Shown here: positions 28,326-37,543 of the stretch, piece by piece | Numbering within the stretch: position 1 is the stretch's first letter | Layout: every line of letters begins with the position of its first letter | Assembly: GCA_026991575.1 (NCBI GenBank) | Contig: JALXBF010000183.1 | Location: 32,653 to 96,652, forward strand | Length of the DNA: 64,000 bases | Source: Planctomycetota bacterium | GTDB lineage: Bacteria; Planctomycetota; Planctomycetia; JALXBF01 | Reading direction: 5' to 3' | Notes under the pieces: model-generated | What the model saw: the letters and a program-made list of their open reading frames with translations, nothing else | Database searches by the model: none | What the model was told of the DNA's origin: nothing | Position numbers and translations under genes: made by a program

Positions 28326-28799
28326 TCACTCGGCCTTCACCGGGATCTTCCGGGCACGAGCCGACTCGGCCTTCGGCAGCCGAATTCGCAGCAGACCGTT
28401 GTGCAGCGTAGCCTCGACCTTCTCTGCGTCGACCTCAACCGGCAAGGTAATCACCCGCGTGAACGACCCGAACATACGCTCACGCCGGTGCCAGGTTCCC
28501 TTTTCGACCTGCGGAGCTTTCCGCTCGCCGCGAATCGTCAGCTGGTTATCCCGGGTCACGTAGATCTCAATGTCCTCAAGCGCCATGCCCGGGAGCTCAG
28601 CCTCCACGTAGAGCGCCTCGTCGTCCTCCCAGATGTTCAGCGGCGGAAAGCCCGCGCTGAGCCGTGGCCACGCCGCACTCTCGAACAGATCCAGGCCGAA
28701 GTCGCGGAAGATCCGGTTCACCTCACGCTGCAGGCGATTCATCTCCTGCCAGACGTCAGGCAGCGTGCCGCTGAATGGCTCCCAACGCGTCAGATACAT
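28326..28799 (-). CDS. Hsp20/alpha-crystallin family small heat shock protein
   Basis: 'PPLNIWEDDEALYVEAELPGMALEDIEIYVTRDNQLTIRGERKAP...GSFTRVITLPVEVDAEKVEATLHNGLLRIRLPKAESARARKIPVKAE'; SD GGGAGGTGGAGCC-ATG. Confidence 0.94.
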   Translation of the reverse strand: MYLTRWEPFSGTLPDVWQEMNRLQREVNRIFRDFGLDLFESAAWPRLSAGFPPLNIWEDDEALYVEAELPGMALEDIEIYVTRDNQLTIRGERKAPQVEKGTWHRRERMFGSFTRVITLPVEVDAEKVEATLHNGLLRIRLPKAESARARKIPVKAE

Positions 28800-28874
28800 G
28801 GCTCCACCTCCCGTCTGAGAACCGACACCCCAACGGAACTGCCACCGACCACCGACTGCTCGCCCGGTGAATCT

Positions 28875-28891
28875 TGCAACGTGCGTGCCAG
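28875..28891 (-). promoter_or_regulatory. Sigma-54 (RpoN)-type -24/-12 promoter of the tandem hsp20 array
   Basis: Minus strand reads CTGGCACGCACGTTGCA, matching YTGGCACG-N4-TTGCW exactly (GG-N10-GC), about 75-90 bp upstream of the hsp20 ATG at 28799. Confidence 0.72.
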
Positions 28892-29118
28892 ACCGGGGCC
28901 GAGAGGGTTGCGGTATGTCCGTGTAAGTGTTTTCCTGGAAATAGGTTGCGTGAGGAACGCGCCGCGGGCCCGTGCGGACGGTGGAAGTAACGCGAGCGTT
29001 GGTGACAAGCTGTCTGGCATCGTGTCAGTTTGTCGGCGCGAACAGGGCTACTCCGGCGCGATAGGATGCTGTAGAGCTGGCCGCTGTCGTCGTTAGTGTG
29101 GCCGTTCGGGGATTGGGT

Positions 29119-29358
29119 ATGACAGACGGATTGCCCGGCGAACTTGGCAAGTTGTTGATCGGAGTCGGCCTGGTGCTGGTTCTGCTCGGCCTAGTCTTTC
29201 TGGCAGCCGGGCGCCTAGGTCTGGGACGGCTGCCCGGCGACATCATCTGGCGCCGAGACAACGTCACGATCTACTTTCCTATCATGACGTCGCTGATCCT
29301 CAGCCTGCTGCTGACGCTGCTGCTGTGGATCATGCAGAGCTTCTCGGGGCGTTCCTAG
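29119..29358 (+). CDS. DUF2905 small membrane protein
   Basis: 'LGKLLIGVGLVLVLLGLVFLAAGRLGLGRLPGDIIWRRDNVTIYFPIMTSLILSLLLTLLLW' matches the DUF2905 pattern (GxLPGDI, yFPi.tsillS). Confidence 0.88.
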   Translation: MTDGLPGELGKLLIGVGLVLVLLGLVFLAAGRLGLGRLPGDIIWRRDNVTIYFPIMTSLILSLLLTLLLWIMQSFSGRS

Positions 29359-29508
29359 CCGTCCGGGAACAGGCTCCGGTGGCGTGCTGACCCGCCGGTG
29401 CTGCTTAACGTCGTTGGCGGTTTGCCGCGCGCCATGTCTCTCAGAGCGTGTGTCCACGAACCGCGCCGGGCAACCGTGCCTCTGCGCCGGTTCTCAGCGC
29501 TGTGCGGG

Positions 29509-30534
29509 TCAGGCAGCGTGCTTGCGCTGCCATTCAAGCCACTGAGCGCCAGCTTTCGGGTCGCTGAGGTGGCGCGCCATGTCGAGAAAAGCGGCGAAAT
29601 AGCTTGGGAACACGGGGCCGGAGGAGGGGGCATTGTTGCCAGCGGGGTACACCAACGGGTAGGCCGCCGCCGTCTTGTTTTCCGGGATCGTTGCGTACCG
29701 GTGGTGGACGCCGTGGAGCGAGATGTTAAACCAGGTAAAGTCGACGAGCTTACCGAAGAGGGAGTGGTGTACCACCGTGCGGGTCGCCTCTACCGGACCG
29801 TTTGCCAGTAGGCCAAGATGCTCAACGTACTTGCGCAGGGACTGTATGTTCGCTGCCAGCATCGCGGGTACGAGGTAGCAGGATGCCAAGTAGAGCCAGG
29901 CGTCTAATGCGGCAGTGACCACCAGGATGCCGGCCCATGCCAGCGCGATCAGAGCCAGTTCGACGGCGATCCGACGACGCACCTTGTGGTTACGGATCAG
30001 GCTGCCCGGACGCAGGTACGCCCGAAGGAACAGGACCGGTGTGTAGATCAGCCCGAACGTCAACTCGACGAACGCCACCAGGCGACGGAACCAGCGGGCG
30101 GTGCCTGGGATGGTGAACGGCCACATCTCCTCGTCCTTCTCCGAGTTGATGTAGGCATGGTGCAGGTGGTGCGCTGCGCGGTACAGTGAGATCGGGACGA
30201 AGGCGAACGTGCCGATGAGCTGGCCAACGACCTCGTTCAGCCAGCGCGGTGGCGCAAGCGTGTAGTGCGAGCACTCGTGGAAGGCCATCAGGTGGCCGTG
30301 CATCAGATGACCAAGCACCAGCCAGAGGGGGACGACGGCCCACCAGATGCCTTCGTAAGTGAGGTAGCCTAGCAGGGCAACTAGGCCGAGGAACAGGACG
30401 GCCATCACGAGCCACTGGTAGAACGGGGCCCAGCTCTTGCGATGCAGTTCGATCAAGTAATGGCGGCGTTCTTCGTTGGAGAGGTTCAGGGGCACGGTAG
30501 CCGGTGCACTGTGCATCGGTGTTCCTCCCATCAT
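29509..30534 (-). CDS. Fatty acid desaturase family protein
   Basis: His boxes HECSH, HHLHH, HGVHH with several hydrophobic segments; start could be 30516 (MHSAPATV). Confidence 0.87.
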   Translation of the reverse strand: MMGGTPMHSAPATVPLNLSNEERRHYLIELHRKSWAPFYQWLVMAVLFLGLVALLGYLTYEGIWWAVVPLWLVLGHLMHGHLMAFHECSHYTLAPPRWLNEVVGQLIGTFAFVPISLYRAAHHLHHAYINSEKDEEMWPFTIPGTARWFRRLVAFVELTFGLIYTPVLFLRAYLRPGSLIRNHKVRRRIAVELALIALAWAGILVVTAALDAWLYLASCYLVPAMLAANIQSLRKYVEHLGLLANGPVEATRTVVHHSLFGKLVDFTWFNISLHGVHHRYATIPENKTAAAYPLVYPAGNNAPSSGPVFPSYFAAFLDMARHLSDPKAGAQWLEWQRKHAA

Positions 30535-31063
30535 CGCGGGGTGGGCGACGCCGGGTCACGTGCTGCTTGACCACGTACCCCTTGATCGGCGTCAGGCGGT
30601 CCAGAGCGGCAAACACTATGGCCAGGCGAGCGTCCCTGGTGAAGAGGCTAGCATTCGTGTCCCCTCCGTGCTCACTTACCAATTCTTTCGGCAGTAATCG
30701 CGGGGGGCAAGAGCTTTCTCCGGGGCTTCATCGGCCCCGCGGGTCGGTGATCCGGGCTGCGTCTGCTCGGAGCACACCGCAAGAGCGGCGCGCGCCGAGG
30801 CGCCCCCAGGTGGGCTGGGCAGGCCGCGAGTGCCGCTGTGGGGGGTTCCTCCACAACCGACAGGCAGCGCGTGTCTTGGCTTACCGGCTCGGGGGATTCG
30901 CAGACGAAGTTCGCCGTTGTTTGTGGTCCGCCTGGGCGCGCTTGTGAGAAGCTGCAGACACGATGCACCCTGCTGTATGCGAGTCCCCCTCGCCCGAACA
31001 CGCCACGAGGTTGTCGAATGTCTCGCGGTCAGGAGCTGCTGTCTGCTCTTGGTTTCTCCACGG

Positions 31064-31096
31064 AAAAAACGGCGGCGGTCTCAAGAACCGCCGCCG
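31064..31096 (-). terminator. Rho-independent terminator of the 31130..33229 gene
   Basis: Minus strand CGGCGGCGGT-TCTTGAG-ACCGCCGCCG followed by TTTTTT; perfect 10-bp stem just past the stop codon. Confidence 0.9.
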
Positions 31097-31129
31097 CGAG
31101 ACGCGATGGACGTGGCGTGGGTGTGCGTG

Positions 31130-33229
31130 CTACGCGAGTCGATCGGCCAGGCGGCGCAGGAGCCTGGCCAGCGCCCTACGGAACGTCACGCTCTTGGCAG
31201 CAGTTCCCCCGAGTGTCGCCCCAGCCGAGGCCGTTACCAGCAAGGCCGTCTCTGGTCCAGCTGCATCAGACTCCTCGGCCGCGCCAGCGACGGCGGCGAG
31301 GTCCTCTGCGCTGCCACCTTCGGCTGCCAACCGCCGCTCAAGCACCTGCTCCGCAATCGCGGTCGCATCATGGAACGCGGTGTCCTGTTGTACTGCCTCC
31401 CGCACCAGCTCCGACCAGTCCACGTCGGCTTGGTGACCATCGTGTGGCGAGGTGTCCGCGTGGCGCAGCGCGTAGAGAGCCGCTGACAAGGTGCTCATTG
31501 CTGGCACCTGATCCTGTGCGCCAGCGCGGTGACTCGCCACCGCTATAGCTTCTAGACTCTGGAGAACTTGCTGGGTTGGCACGGGGGCGCTCCGGCCGGT
31601 GAACGGATCCACCACCAGAACCGGTGCGGTGTAGATCGGACTGCCCTGCATGTTAGGCAGCACCCGCGCGCCACCGCGCTCCGACAGGCTATCGCCATCG
31701 CTGTGTTCACGGCTGGCTGATTCCCCAAGAGCTTGCCAGACCAACTCCTGGGTGGGTTCGAGCGCCCGCAGCGCGCCGGCGTCGACCACTGGAGCACCTT
31801 GGCCGAAGGAAGGAACGTGGGAGATGGTCAGCGTCACCTGGGGCACTTCTGCGTCCACGTCCAGCTGGCCTCCCGACAGCCACAGAGCGCTCAGCGCAAG
31901 TTCATAGTCGCCGCTGGCCCCGGCCTCGCTTGCCACCACTCGGTACACACCGGGGCCTAACACCAACGTGATTGCCTCACCCGAGGCTGGGTTCCAGCTC
32001 GCGACGATCTGTCCCAGGTGGTCGGTCAACACAAGCTGTGCGCCCGCGGGACCATTCCACACCAATTGGTACAATCCGTCCGTCGGCAGCTCAAACCGAT
32101 AGGCGTCTGCATCGCCCTGTCCCAGACTGCCGCCGATGGCCACACCGAGGGTTAGCTCAGCCTCGAACAGGTGTCCCAGATCCAGTTCAGCCACATCCTG
32201 TCCCGGCAGCTCCCCCCAGCTCTGCGAGGCTGCGACGGTGAATGTCACCGTGAAGTCCGATGCGGCCACTTGCCCGGCACCGTCTACCAACGCCTCACGC
32301 GACACGACGAGCGTGTACGTACCGTTGGCGAGCCGCTCATTGAGTAGGAACCGTAACGTACCGGCCTCTGGATCGTAGTGAGCCGGCGTCAGCGTGATTC
32401 GCTCGCCATCGGGTCCAACCAGGTAGATCTCGCCGGCAAGTAGCGGCTCGACTGCCACCGGTTCGCTCAGCGTCAGCACAATCTCCGTCGGAGCCTCGTC
32501 GAGCAGGTCGCCTTCGGCCACGGACGCGGCCACGACGCTGGGCGCAGCGCCTCCGTCCTCGACGGAGACAACCAGTGCATACTCCCCTGAGGATCCGCCC
32601 GCAGTGCCACCGAGCGGGTCGGCCCAGCTAAATCCGCCGCGCTGTTCGGCCTCATTGCCCGTTGCGCTCACCGCCACGTAATAGGTTCCCGGGTTCAAAG
32701 CGAGTGTGGCGAAGACTTCGCTCGGCGAGCCTCCGTCCGGAAGATGGAGCCAACTCGTATCTCGACCGTTCCAGATCAATTCCCCCTGAGCGTCATAGAT
32801 CGCAAGACTCGGATCGAGTCCGCTACCCAGCGAGGGGGCCAGGAGCTGGAAACGGACGGCCTGCGGCCCCTGACCATCGATGACCAGCGTGAAGAAATCG
32901 ACGTCGTTGGCTTGCCGCGAAGGCCCCAGCAATGGGTTATCGCCGATGACGCCCGCCAGCACGACCGTTGCGCCGGAGACCACCTGCGTCGCCGGTGTGC
33001 GTGCAGGCCCGTCTGCCGCTTCGCCGAGAATCCATGCTGGCACGGCGTTGCCGTTTACGGTCGCCTCGGTTCCGATCAGACCTGCACCGGCCAGAAAGCT
33101 CGACAGGGGTAGTCCCCCGGACAGCAGATCCAACCCGAGCAGGGACAGGACACATCGCTCTTCGAGCCGCTCAACCTTTAGCGTCGCCTGCTCCCGCCGC
33201 TGCCTGCGAATTCGTTCGATTCGGCTCAT
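31130..33229 (-). CDS. LEPR-XLL-type exported protein with PPC-like and Ig-like segments
   Basis: ORF to 33283; likely start 33229 (MSRIERIRRQRREQATLKVERLEERCVLS). 'DVDFFTLVIDGQGPQAVRFQLLAPSLGSGLDPSLAIYDAQGELI...LNPGTYYVAVSATGN' is PPC-like. Confidence 0.8.
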   Translation of the reverse strand: MSRIERIRRQRREQATLKVERLEERCVLSLLGLDLLSGGLPLSSFLAGAGLIGTEATVNGNAVPAWILGEAADGPARTPATQVVSGATVVLAGVIGDNPLLGPSRQANDVDFFTLVIDGQGPQAVRFQLLAPSLGSGLDPSLAIYDAQGELIWNGRDTSWLHLPDGGSPSEVFATLALNPGTYYVAVSATGNEAEQRGGFSWADPLGGTAGGSSGEYALVVSVEDGGAAPSVVAASVAEGDLLDEAPTEIVLTLSEPVAVEPLLAGEIYLVGPDGERITLTPAHYDPEAGTLRFLLNERLANGTYTLVVSREALVDGAGQVAASDFTVTFTVAASQSWGELPGQDVAELDLGHLFEAELTLGVAIGGSLGQGDADAYRFELPTDGLYQLVWNGPAGAQLVLTDHLGQIVASWNPASGEAITLVLGPGVYRVVASEAGASGDYELALSALWLSGGQLDVDAEVPQVTLTISHVPSFGQGAPVVDAGALRALEPTQELVWQALGESASREHSDGDSLSERGGARVLPNMQGSPIYTAPVLVVDPFTGRSAPVPTQQVLQSLEAIAVASHRAGAQDQVPAMSTLSAALYALRHADTSPHDGHQADVDWSELVREAVQQDTAFHDATAIAEQVLERRLAAEGGSAEDLAAVAGAAEESDAAGPETALLVTASAGATLGGTAAKSVTFRRALARLLRRLADRLA

Positions 33230-33537
33230 CGACTCGTCCCCGGTTTGCATGACGTGTTTCTGTCTGGGCCACAGAGAAGACATGGTCCAAACCGCTCACT
33301 CAACCCTAGGTCACCTACCCCGTCGGTCAAGTTGGTCCCGCGCCGGCAGCTTTCCCGGCGGCCTGTCGAGGCCTCCCTGAGAGGGTGCACGGTCTATTAA
33401 GTCGCGTCCATGTAATGGGTTGTGAATTTTTCGAAACCGATGTCCGGTTTCGCGGCGGAAATCCGGTTAGAAGAGTGGACGCGACAAGTGGTACTGAGGT
33501 GGACAGCGACAACGGTTTGCTGGTGGAGGAAAACGCG

Positions 33538-34929
33538 ATGCGACGCCGCGAGCAAGTCAGCCGAATTCGCCGCCGGGGCACCCAGCTTCGCGTTGAGAAT
33601 CTCGAGGGACGTGTCCTGCTGTCCCATGGTGGTCCTGAATGGCCGCATCCTGAGCGGATCACGGTGAGCTTCGTGCCCGACGGCACGGAGTGGACCATGA
33701 ACGGCACCACAGAGCAGTCGGTGCTGCAGCAGGCAATCAGCTCTCAGTATGACTGGGCCACCTGGAAGAAGGAATTCCTCCGTGGCCTGTATGCGTGGGC
33801 CCAGTACGCGAACATCAACTTCGCTCTGGTCAGCGACGATGGGTCGGCCATTGGCAGCGCCGGATCGACGTCCGACCACAACGTTCAGGGCGATGTGGAC
33901 TTTGGCGACATTCGCATCGGGATGTGGACGCTTCCGTGGAGCAGTACTGTTGCCGGTGCCTACTTGCCACCGCCGAACGTGACCACGACCGAGGCTGGCG
34001 ACATCACGCTGAATGAGTCGTACAAGAACTCGTCCTACTTCTACCCGAGCTTTGTGAAGACGGTTGCTGCCCACGAGGCCGGGCATGCCCTGGGCCTGGG
34101 TCACATCTCAGGCAGCGTCATCATGAACCCGACGCTGACGACGTACGAGTTCCGTCAGGTGGACATCGACGCGATCCAAGAGATTTACGGGCCGCGTCAG
34201 CATGACAGCTTCGATCAGGGTGGCCGTGGCAACTCGATGAGCACGCCGATCAACGTGACCAACCGGCTGGACAGCCAGTATCGGTACACCTTCAACGGCG
34301 TTGACATCACCACGCCCACCGACCGCGACTGGTACAAGATCCGGATTCCGTCCGGGGCGGGCGATGAGCTGTTGGTGCGGATGCACACGCACAAGTTGAG
34401 CATGCTGGCGCCGCGCCTGGTGCTCTACGACGCCAACGGCAACCAGATCAAGGCGGTCAATGGTGAGTATGGCAAGACAATCACCCTGCGCAAGAAAGTG
34501 AGACCGGGCCAGGTTTACTACGTGAAGGCGACCGGCAGGGGCACGGACGAATTCTCGGTGGGTGCCTATGCTCTGATGGTTCGCATCTCGAATGCCCCGT
34601 TGCTGCCGGTCCAGGTACCCAACACCGCAACCCCCGCTGGCAACACCAGCGGCACACCGCAGAGTGCTCTGGCTGCCGAACTGTACGAGACGACGGAGGT
34701 GGCCCGGCTGGACGTTGCTGGTACCACGGGCGAGCATGAGCGGGAGCAGCAGGAGGAGGTGGTTGCCCGCGACGCGGTGCTGGCCAGTGACGATGCTGCG
34801 GCCCTGGCCTACTTGACCTCAGACATCGACTCGCTGCTGGAGGATTCCGACGCTGAGGAGAACGCGAACGCGGTCGATCCGCTGGGCGGCGATCTCCTGG
34901 CGGATGCCCTGGCCGAGCTGAGCCTGTAA
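33538..34929 (+). CDS. Matrixin-like zinc metalloprotease with LEPR-XLL-like N-terminus and PPC-like domain
   Basis: Start 33538 after GGAGGAAAACGCG; 'LRVENLEGRVLLS'; zinc motif 'HEAGHALGLGHISGSVIMNPTL'; 'DRDWYKIRIPSGAGDELLVRMHTHKL'. Confidence 0.85.
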   Translation: MRRREQVSRIRRRGTQLRVENLEGRVLLSHGGPEWPHPERITVSFVPDGTEWTMNGTTEQSVLQQAISSQYDWATWKKEFLRGLYAWAQYANINFALVSDDGSAIGSAGSTSDHNVQGDVDFGDIRIGMWTLPWSSTVAGAYLPPPNVTTTEAGDITLNESYKNSSYFYPSFVKTVAAHEAGHALGLGHISGSVIMNPTLTTYEFRQVDIDAIQEIYGPRQHDSFDQGGRGNSMSTPINVTNRLDSQYRYTFNGVDITTPTDRDWYKIRIPSGAGDELLVRMHTHKLSMLAPRLVLYDANGNQIKAVNGEYGKTITLRKKVRPGQVYYVKATGRGTDEFSVGAYALMVRISNAPLLPVQVPNTATPAGNTSGTPQSALAAELYETTEVARLDVAGTTGEHEREQQEEVVARDAVLASDDAAALAYLTSDIDSLLEDSDAEENANAVDPLGGDLLADALAELSL

Positions 34930-35216
34930 CAGACGACACGCACTGCTGATTGCCACGACGCGGACGCGTCTGGCTGAGCTCGCGACGGAGCCGCGAATAG
35001 CCAAAGGTGCCTCGCCACCCGTACCGATGGTGTGCCGGCCCGCTTCTCGGCTCCGTCCATGGGGACCGGCCCGCCAGCCACCCGAACTCTCCCCATGTCC
35101 GCACACCAGCCTCCGGTGAGCTCAGCCAACGCGTCCGTCGTCGTTTTCTTGCGCGCAGCTGGCCCGGGCGTGCCGCTACAATGGCCGCTGCACAATCGCT
35201 CAGCGGAGACGCTGCT

Positions 35217-35726
35217 ATGGGCTACCTCATCAGCATCTGGCTTGCCCTCCAGCAGGGGCTGGCCAAGGCCGAAGAGTTGGCTGAGGTGCGCCGCGCGTAC
35301 GGCGTTGCGTGGTCAGGGTCGTGGGAGGAGCTCCGTCAGCTGATGCGATCGCCGTACGCGGCAGTACGGTACTGGGCTGCCAAGGCGGTACGTTACCGTG
35401 CGAATCCCCCTACCAATCTCATCGAAGCAGTCGCACCACTGACGCGCGATGCCGATCCGGTGGTGGCCGTCGCCGCGGCAGCGGCACTGGCCCACCACGG
35501 CAAGGGCGATCTACCGGATGTACGGCAAGCATTCCTGCGCGCGCTGCGTCACGGCCAGCCAGGTGTCCGGCTGGAAGCCCTGACGTTTCTGCGGGAGCTG
35601 CCCGCACTGGCGGCAGTGTTCCGCGACGAGTACCGCAGCACCCTGGCACTGGGTCGGCAGATGCCCAGCGAAGTGCAGAAGCTCTGCACCGAACTGCTGG
35701 AACGTACCGCCGAGCCGGACCGGTAA
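35217..35726 (+). CDS. HEAT-repeat-like protein
   Basis: 'LMRSPYAAVRYWAAKAVRYRA...LTRDADPVVAVAAAAALAHHGKGD...LRHGQPGVRLEALTFLRELP' shows HEAT periodicity. Start 35217 (alternative 35181). Confidence 0.65.
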   Translation: MGYLISIWLALQQGLAKAEELAEVRRAYGVAWSGSWEELRQLMRSPYAAVRYWAAKAVRYRANPPTNLIEAVAPLTRDADPVVAVAAAAALAHHGKGDLPDVRQAFLRALRHGQPGVRLEALTFLRELPALAAVFRDEYRSTLALGRQMPSEVQKLCTELLERTAEPDR

Positions 35727-35828
35727 GCATCCCGCGGGACGTCGCGCGGCCCCGGCTGCAGCGCATGCGGATTAGCCGAGTGCGGCGCGCGGTCCGGTTG
35801 CTGGTCAGAAGCGTCCGGAGGAGCAAAC

Positions 35829-37481
35829 GTGACGATCCGCCGCACGATCCTACGGATGACTCCAGTGGTCGTTCTGCTTGCGGTTACGACCGCCTGGGCG
35901 CGCAGCCCGGATCCGCAGCGGAGGCCGAACATTCTGTGGATCAGCTGCGAGGACATCAGCCCTGACCTGGGATGTTACGGTAGTGACTACGCGATCACGC
36001 CAAACCTGGACCGGCTCGCCGCCGAGGGCGTCCGGTACACAAACGCGTTCACCGTGGCCGGCGTCTGTGCTCCGAGCCGTTCCGGCATCATCACCGGCAT
36101 GTACCCAACTTCGATCGGCACGCACCACATGCGGTGCCGCGGTGTGCCGCCCGAGTATGTGAAGTGCTTCACAGAGTACCTGCGGGCGGCCGGCTACTAC
36201 TGCGTGAACAACGTCAAGACCGACTACAACTTTCCCACCCCCAGAACCGCCTGGGATGAATCCAGCCGCCGGGCTCACTGGCGGAACTGTCCCCCCAATA
36301 TGCCTTTCTTCTGCGTGATCAATTTCACGATCACGCACGAATCACAGATCCGGCTCCCGGACCGACAATTCTGGCAGCGCACCGCTGCGCTGCAGCCGAG
36401 CGAACGGCATGATCCGTTGCGGGCCGTACTACCGCCCTACTATCCGGACACTCCCCGGGTGCGACAGGACTGGGCCCGCTATCACGATCTGATCACGGCG
36501 CTGGACAAGGAAGTGGGCCGTGTTCTGCGGGAGCTGGAGGAGGATGGGCTGGCGGACGAGACGGTCGTCTTCTTCTGGAGCGATCACGGTCGCGGGTTGC
36601 CGCGGGCGAAGCGATGGATCTACGACTCAGGTATCCGCGTCCCGTTGATCGTGCGTTGGCCGGGCAAGATCAAGCCCGGAACCGTGGACGACCGGCTGAT
36701 CTCGCTCATCGATCTCGGTCCCACCGTCCTTTCCATCGCGGGTGTCCCGATTCCGGAGCACATGCAGGGCAAGCCGTTCCTGGGACCGGCTGCGGCTGCC
36801 CCCCGTCAATATGTCTTTGCAGCCCGCGACCGGATGGACGAGTCATACGACATCATCCGGGCGGTGCGCGATCGGCGGTTCAAGTACATCCGCAACTACG
36901 AGCCGTATCGCCCCTACGCTCAGCGCATCGCCTACATGGAACTGATGCCGACCATGCAGGAGATGCGCCGCCTCTGGGCCGCCGGTAAGCTCAGCGGGGC
37001 CCGCGCCCTGTACTTCCGCCCGACCAAGCCGCTCGAAGAGCTCTACGACACCTGGACCGACCCGCACGAAGTGCACAACCTAGCCGACGATCCCGCCTAC
37101 CGCGATGTCCTCCAACGTCTTCGCCGCGTGCACGAGAACTGGGTGAGAGAAACCGGCGACCTGGGACTAATTCCCGAGGGCCAACTCTGGGAACGGCTCA
37201 AGCCGCGCGGTCAGGCGCCGAGAACCGCAACGCCAACCGCGGACCCCCCTGGTGGCAACTTCGAAGGACGCGTGCACGTGCGACTCGCATGCCCGACGCC
37301 GGGCGCTTCGATTGCCTATACCACCGAGCGCGGACCGGCGCACCGGGTGCACTGGAAACTGTACACCGGTCCGATCGTGCTGACAGATGACGCCGTATTG
37401 CGCGTGCGGGCAATCCGCTACGGCTACGATGAGAGCGAAGAGGCACGATTCGACTTCCGTGTTCGCGCCCCCGGCCGGTGA
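35829..37481 (+). CDS. Sulfatase with C-terminal chitobiase/hexosaminidase C-terminal-type domain
   Basis: 'RPNILWISCEDISPDLGCYGSDYAITPNLDRLAAEGVRYTNAFTVAGVCAPSRSGIITGMYPTSIGTHHM' (CxPSR sulfatase signature); 'VFFWSDHGRGLPRAKRW'; C-terminal 'VRLACPTPGASIAYTTERG...YTGPIVLTDDAVLRVRAIRYGYDESEEARFDF'. Confidence 0.92.
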   Translation: MTIRRTILRMTPVVVLLAVTTAWARSPDPQRRPNILWISCEDISPDLGCYGSDYAITPNLDRLAAEGVRYTNAFTVAGVCAPSRSGIITGMYPTSIGTHHMRCRGVPPEYVKCFTEYLRAAGYYCVNNVKTDYNFPTPRTAWDESSRRAHWRNCPPNMPFFCVINFTITHESQIRLPDRQFWQRTAALQPSERHDPLRAVLPPYYPDTPRVRQDWARYHDLITALDKEVGRVLRELEEDGLADETVVFFWSDHGRGLPRAKRWIYDSGIRVPLIVRWPGKIKPGTVDDRLISLIDLGPTVLSIAGVPIPEHMQGKPFLGPAAAAPRQYVFAARDRMDESYDIIRAVRDRRFKYIRNYEPYRPYAQRIAYMELMPTMQEMRRLWAAGKLSGARALYFRPTKPLEELYDTWTDPHEVHNLADDPAYRDVLQRLRRVHENWVRETGDLGLIPEGQLWERLKPRGQAPRTATPTADPPGGNFEGRVHVRLACPTPGASIAYTTERGPAHRVHWKLYTGPIVLTDDAVLRVRAIRYGYDESEEARFDFRVRAPGR

Positions 37482-37543
37482 CCGCCGGCCCCCCCGCGAA
37501 CGCGGCTACACGCAAGCGGGCGGCAGAGCCGAGGCTGCAGAGA

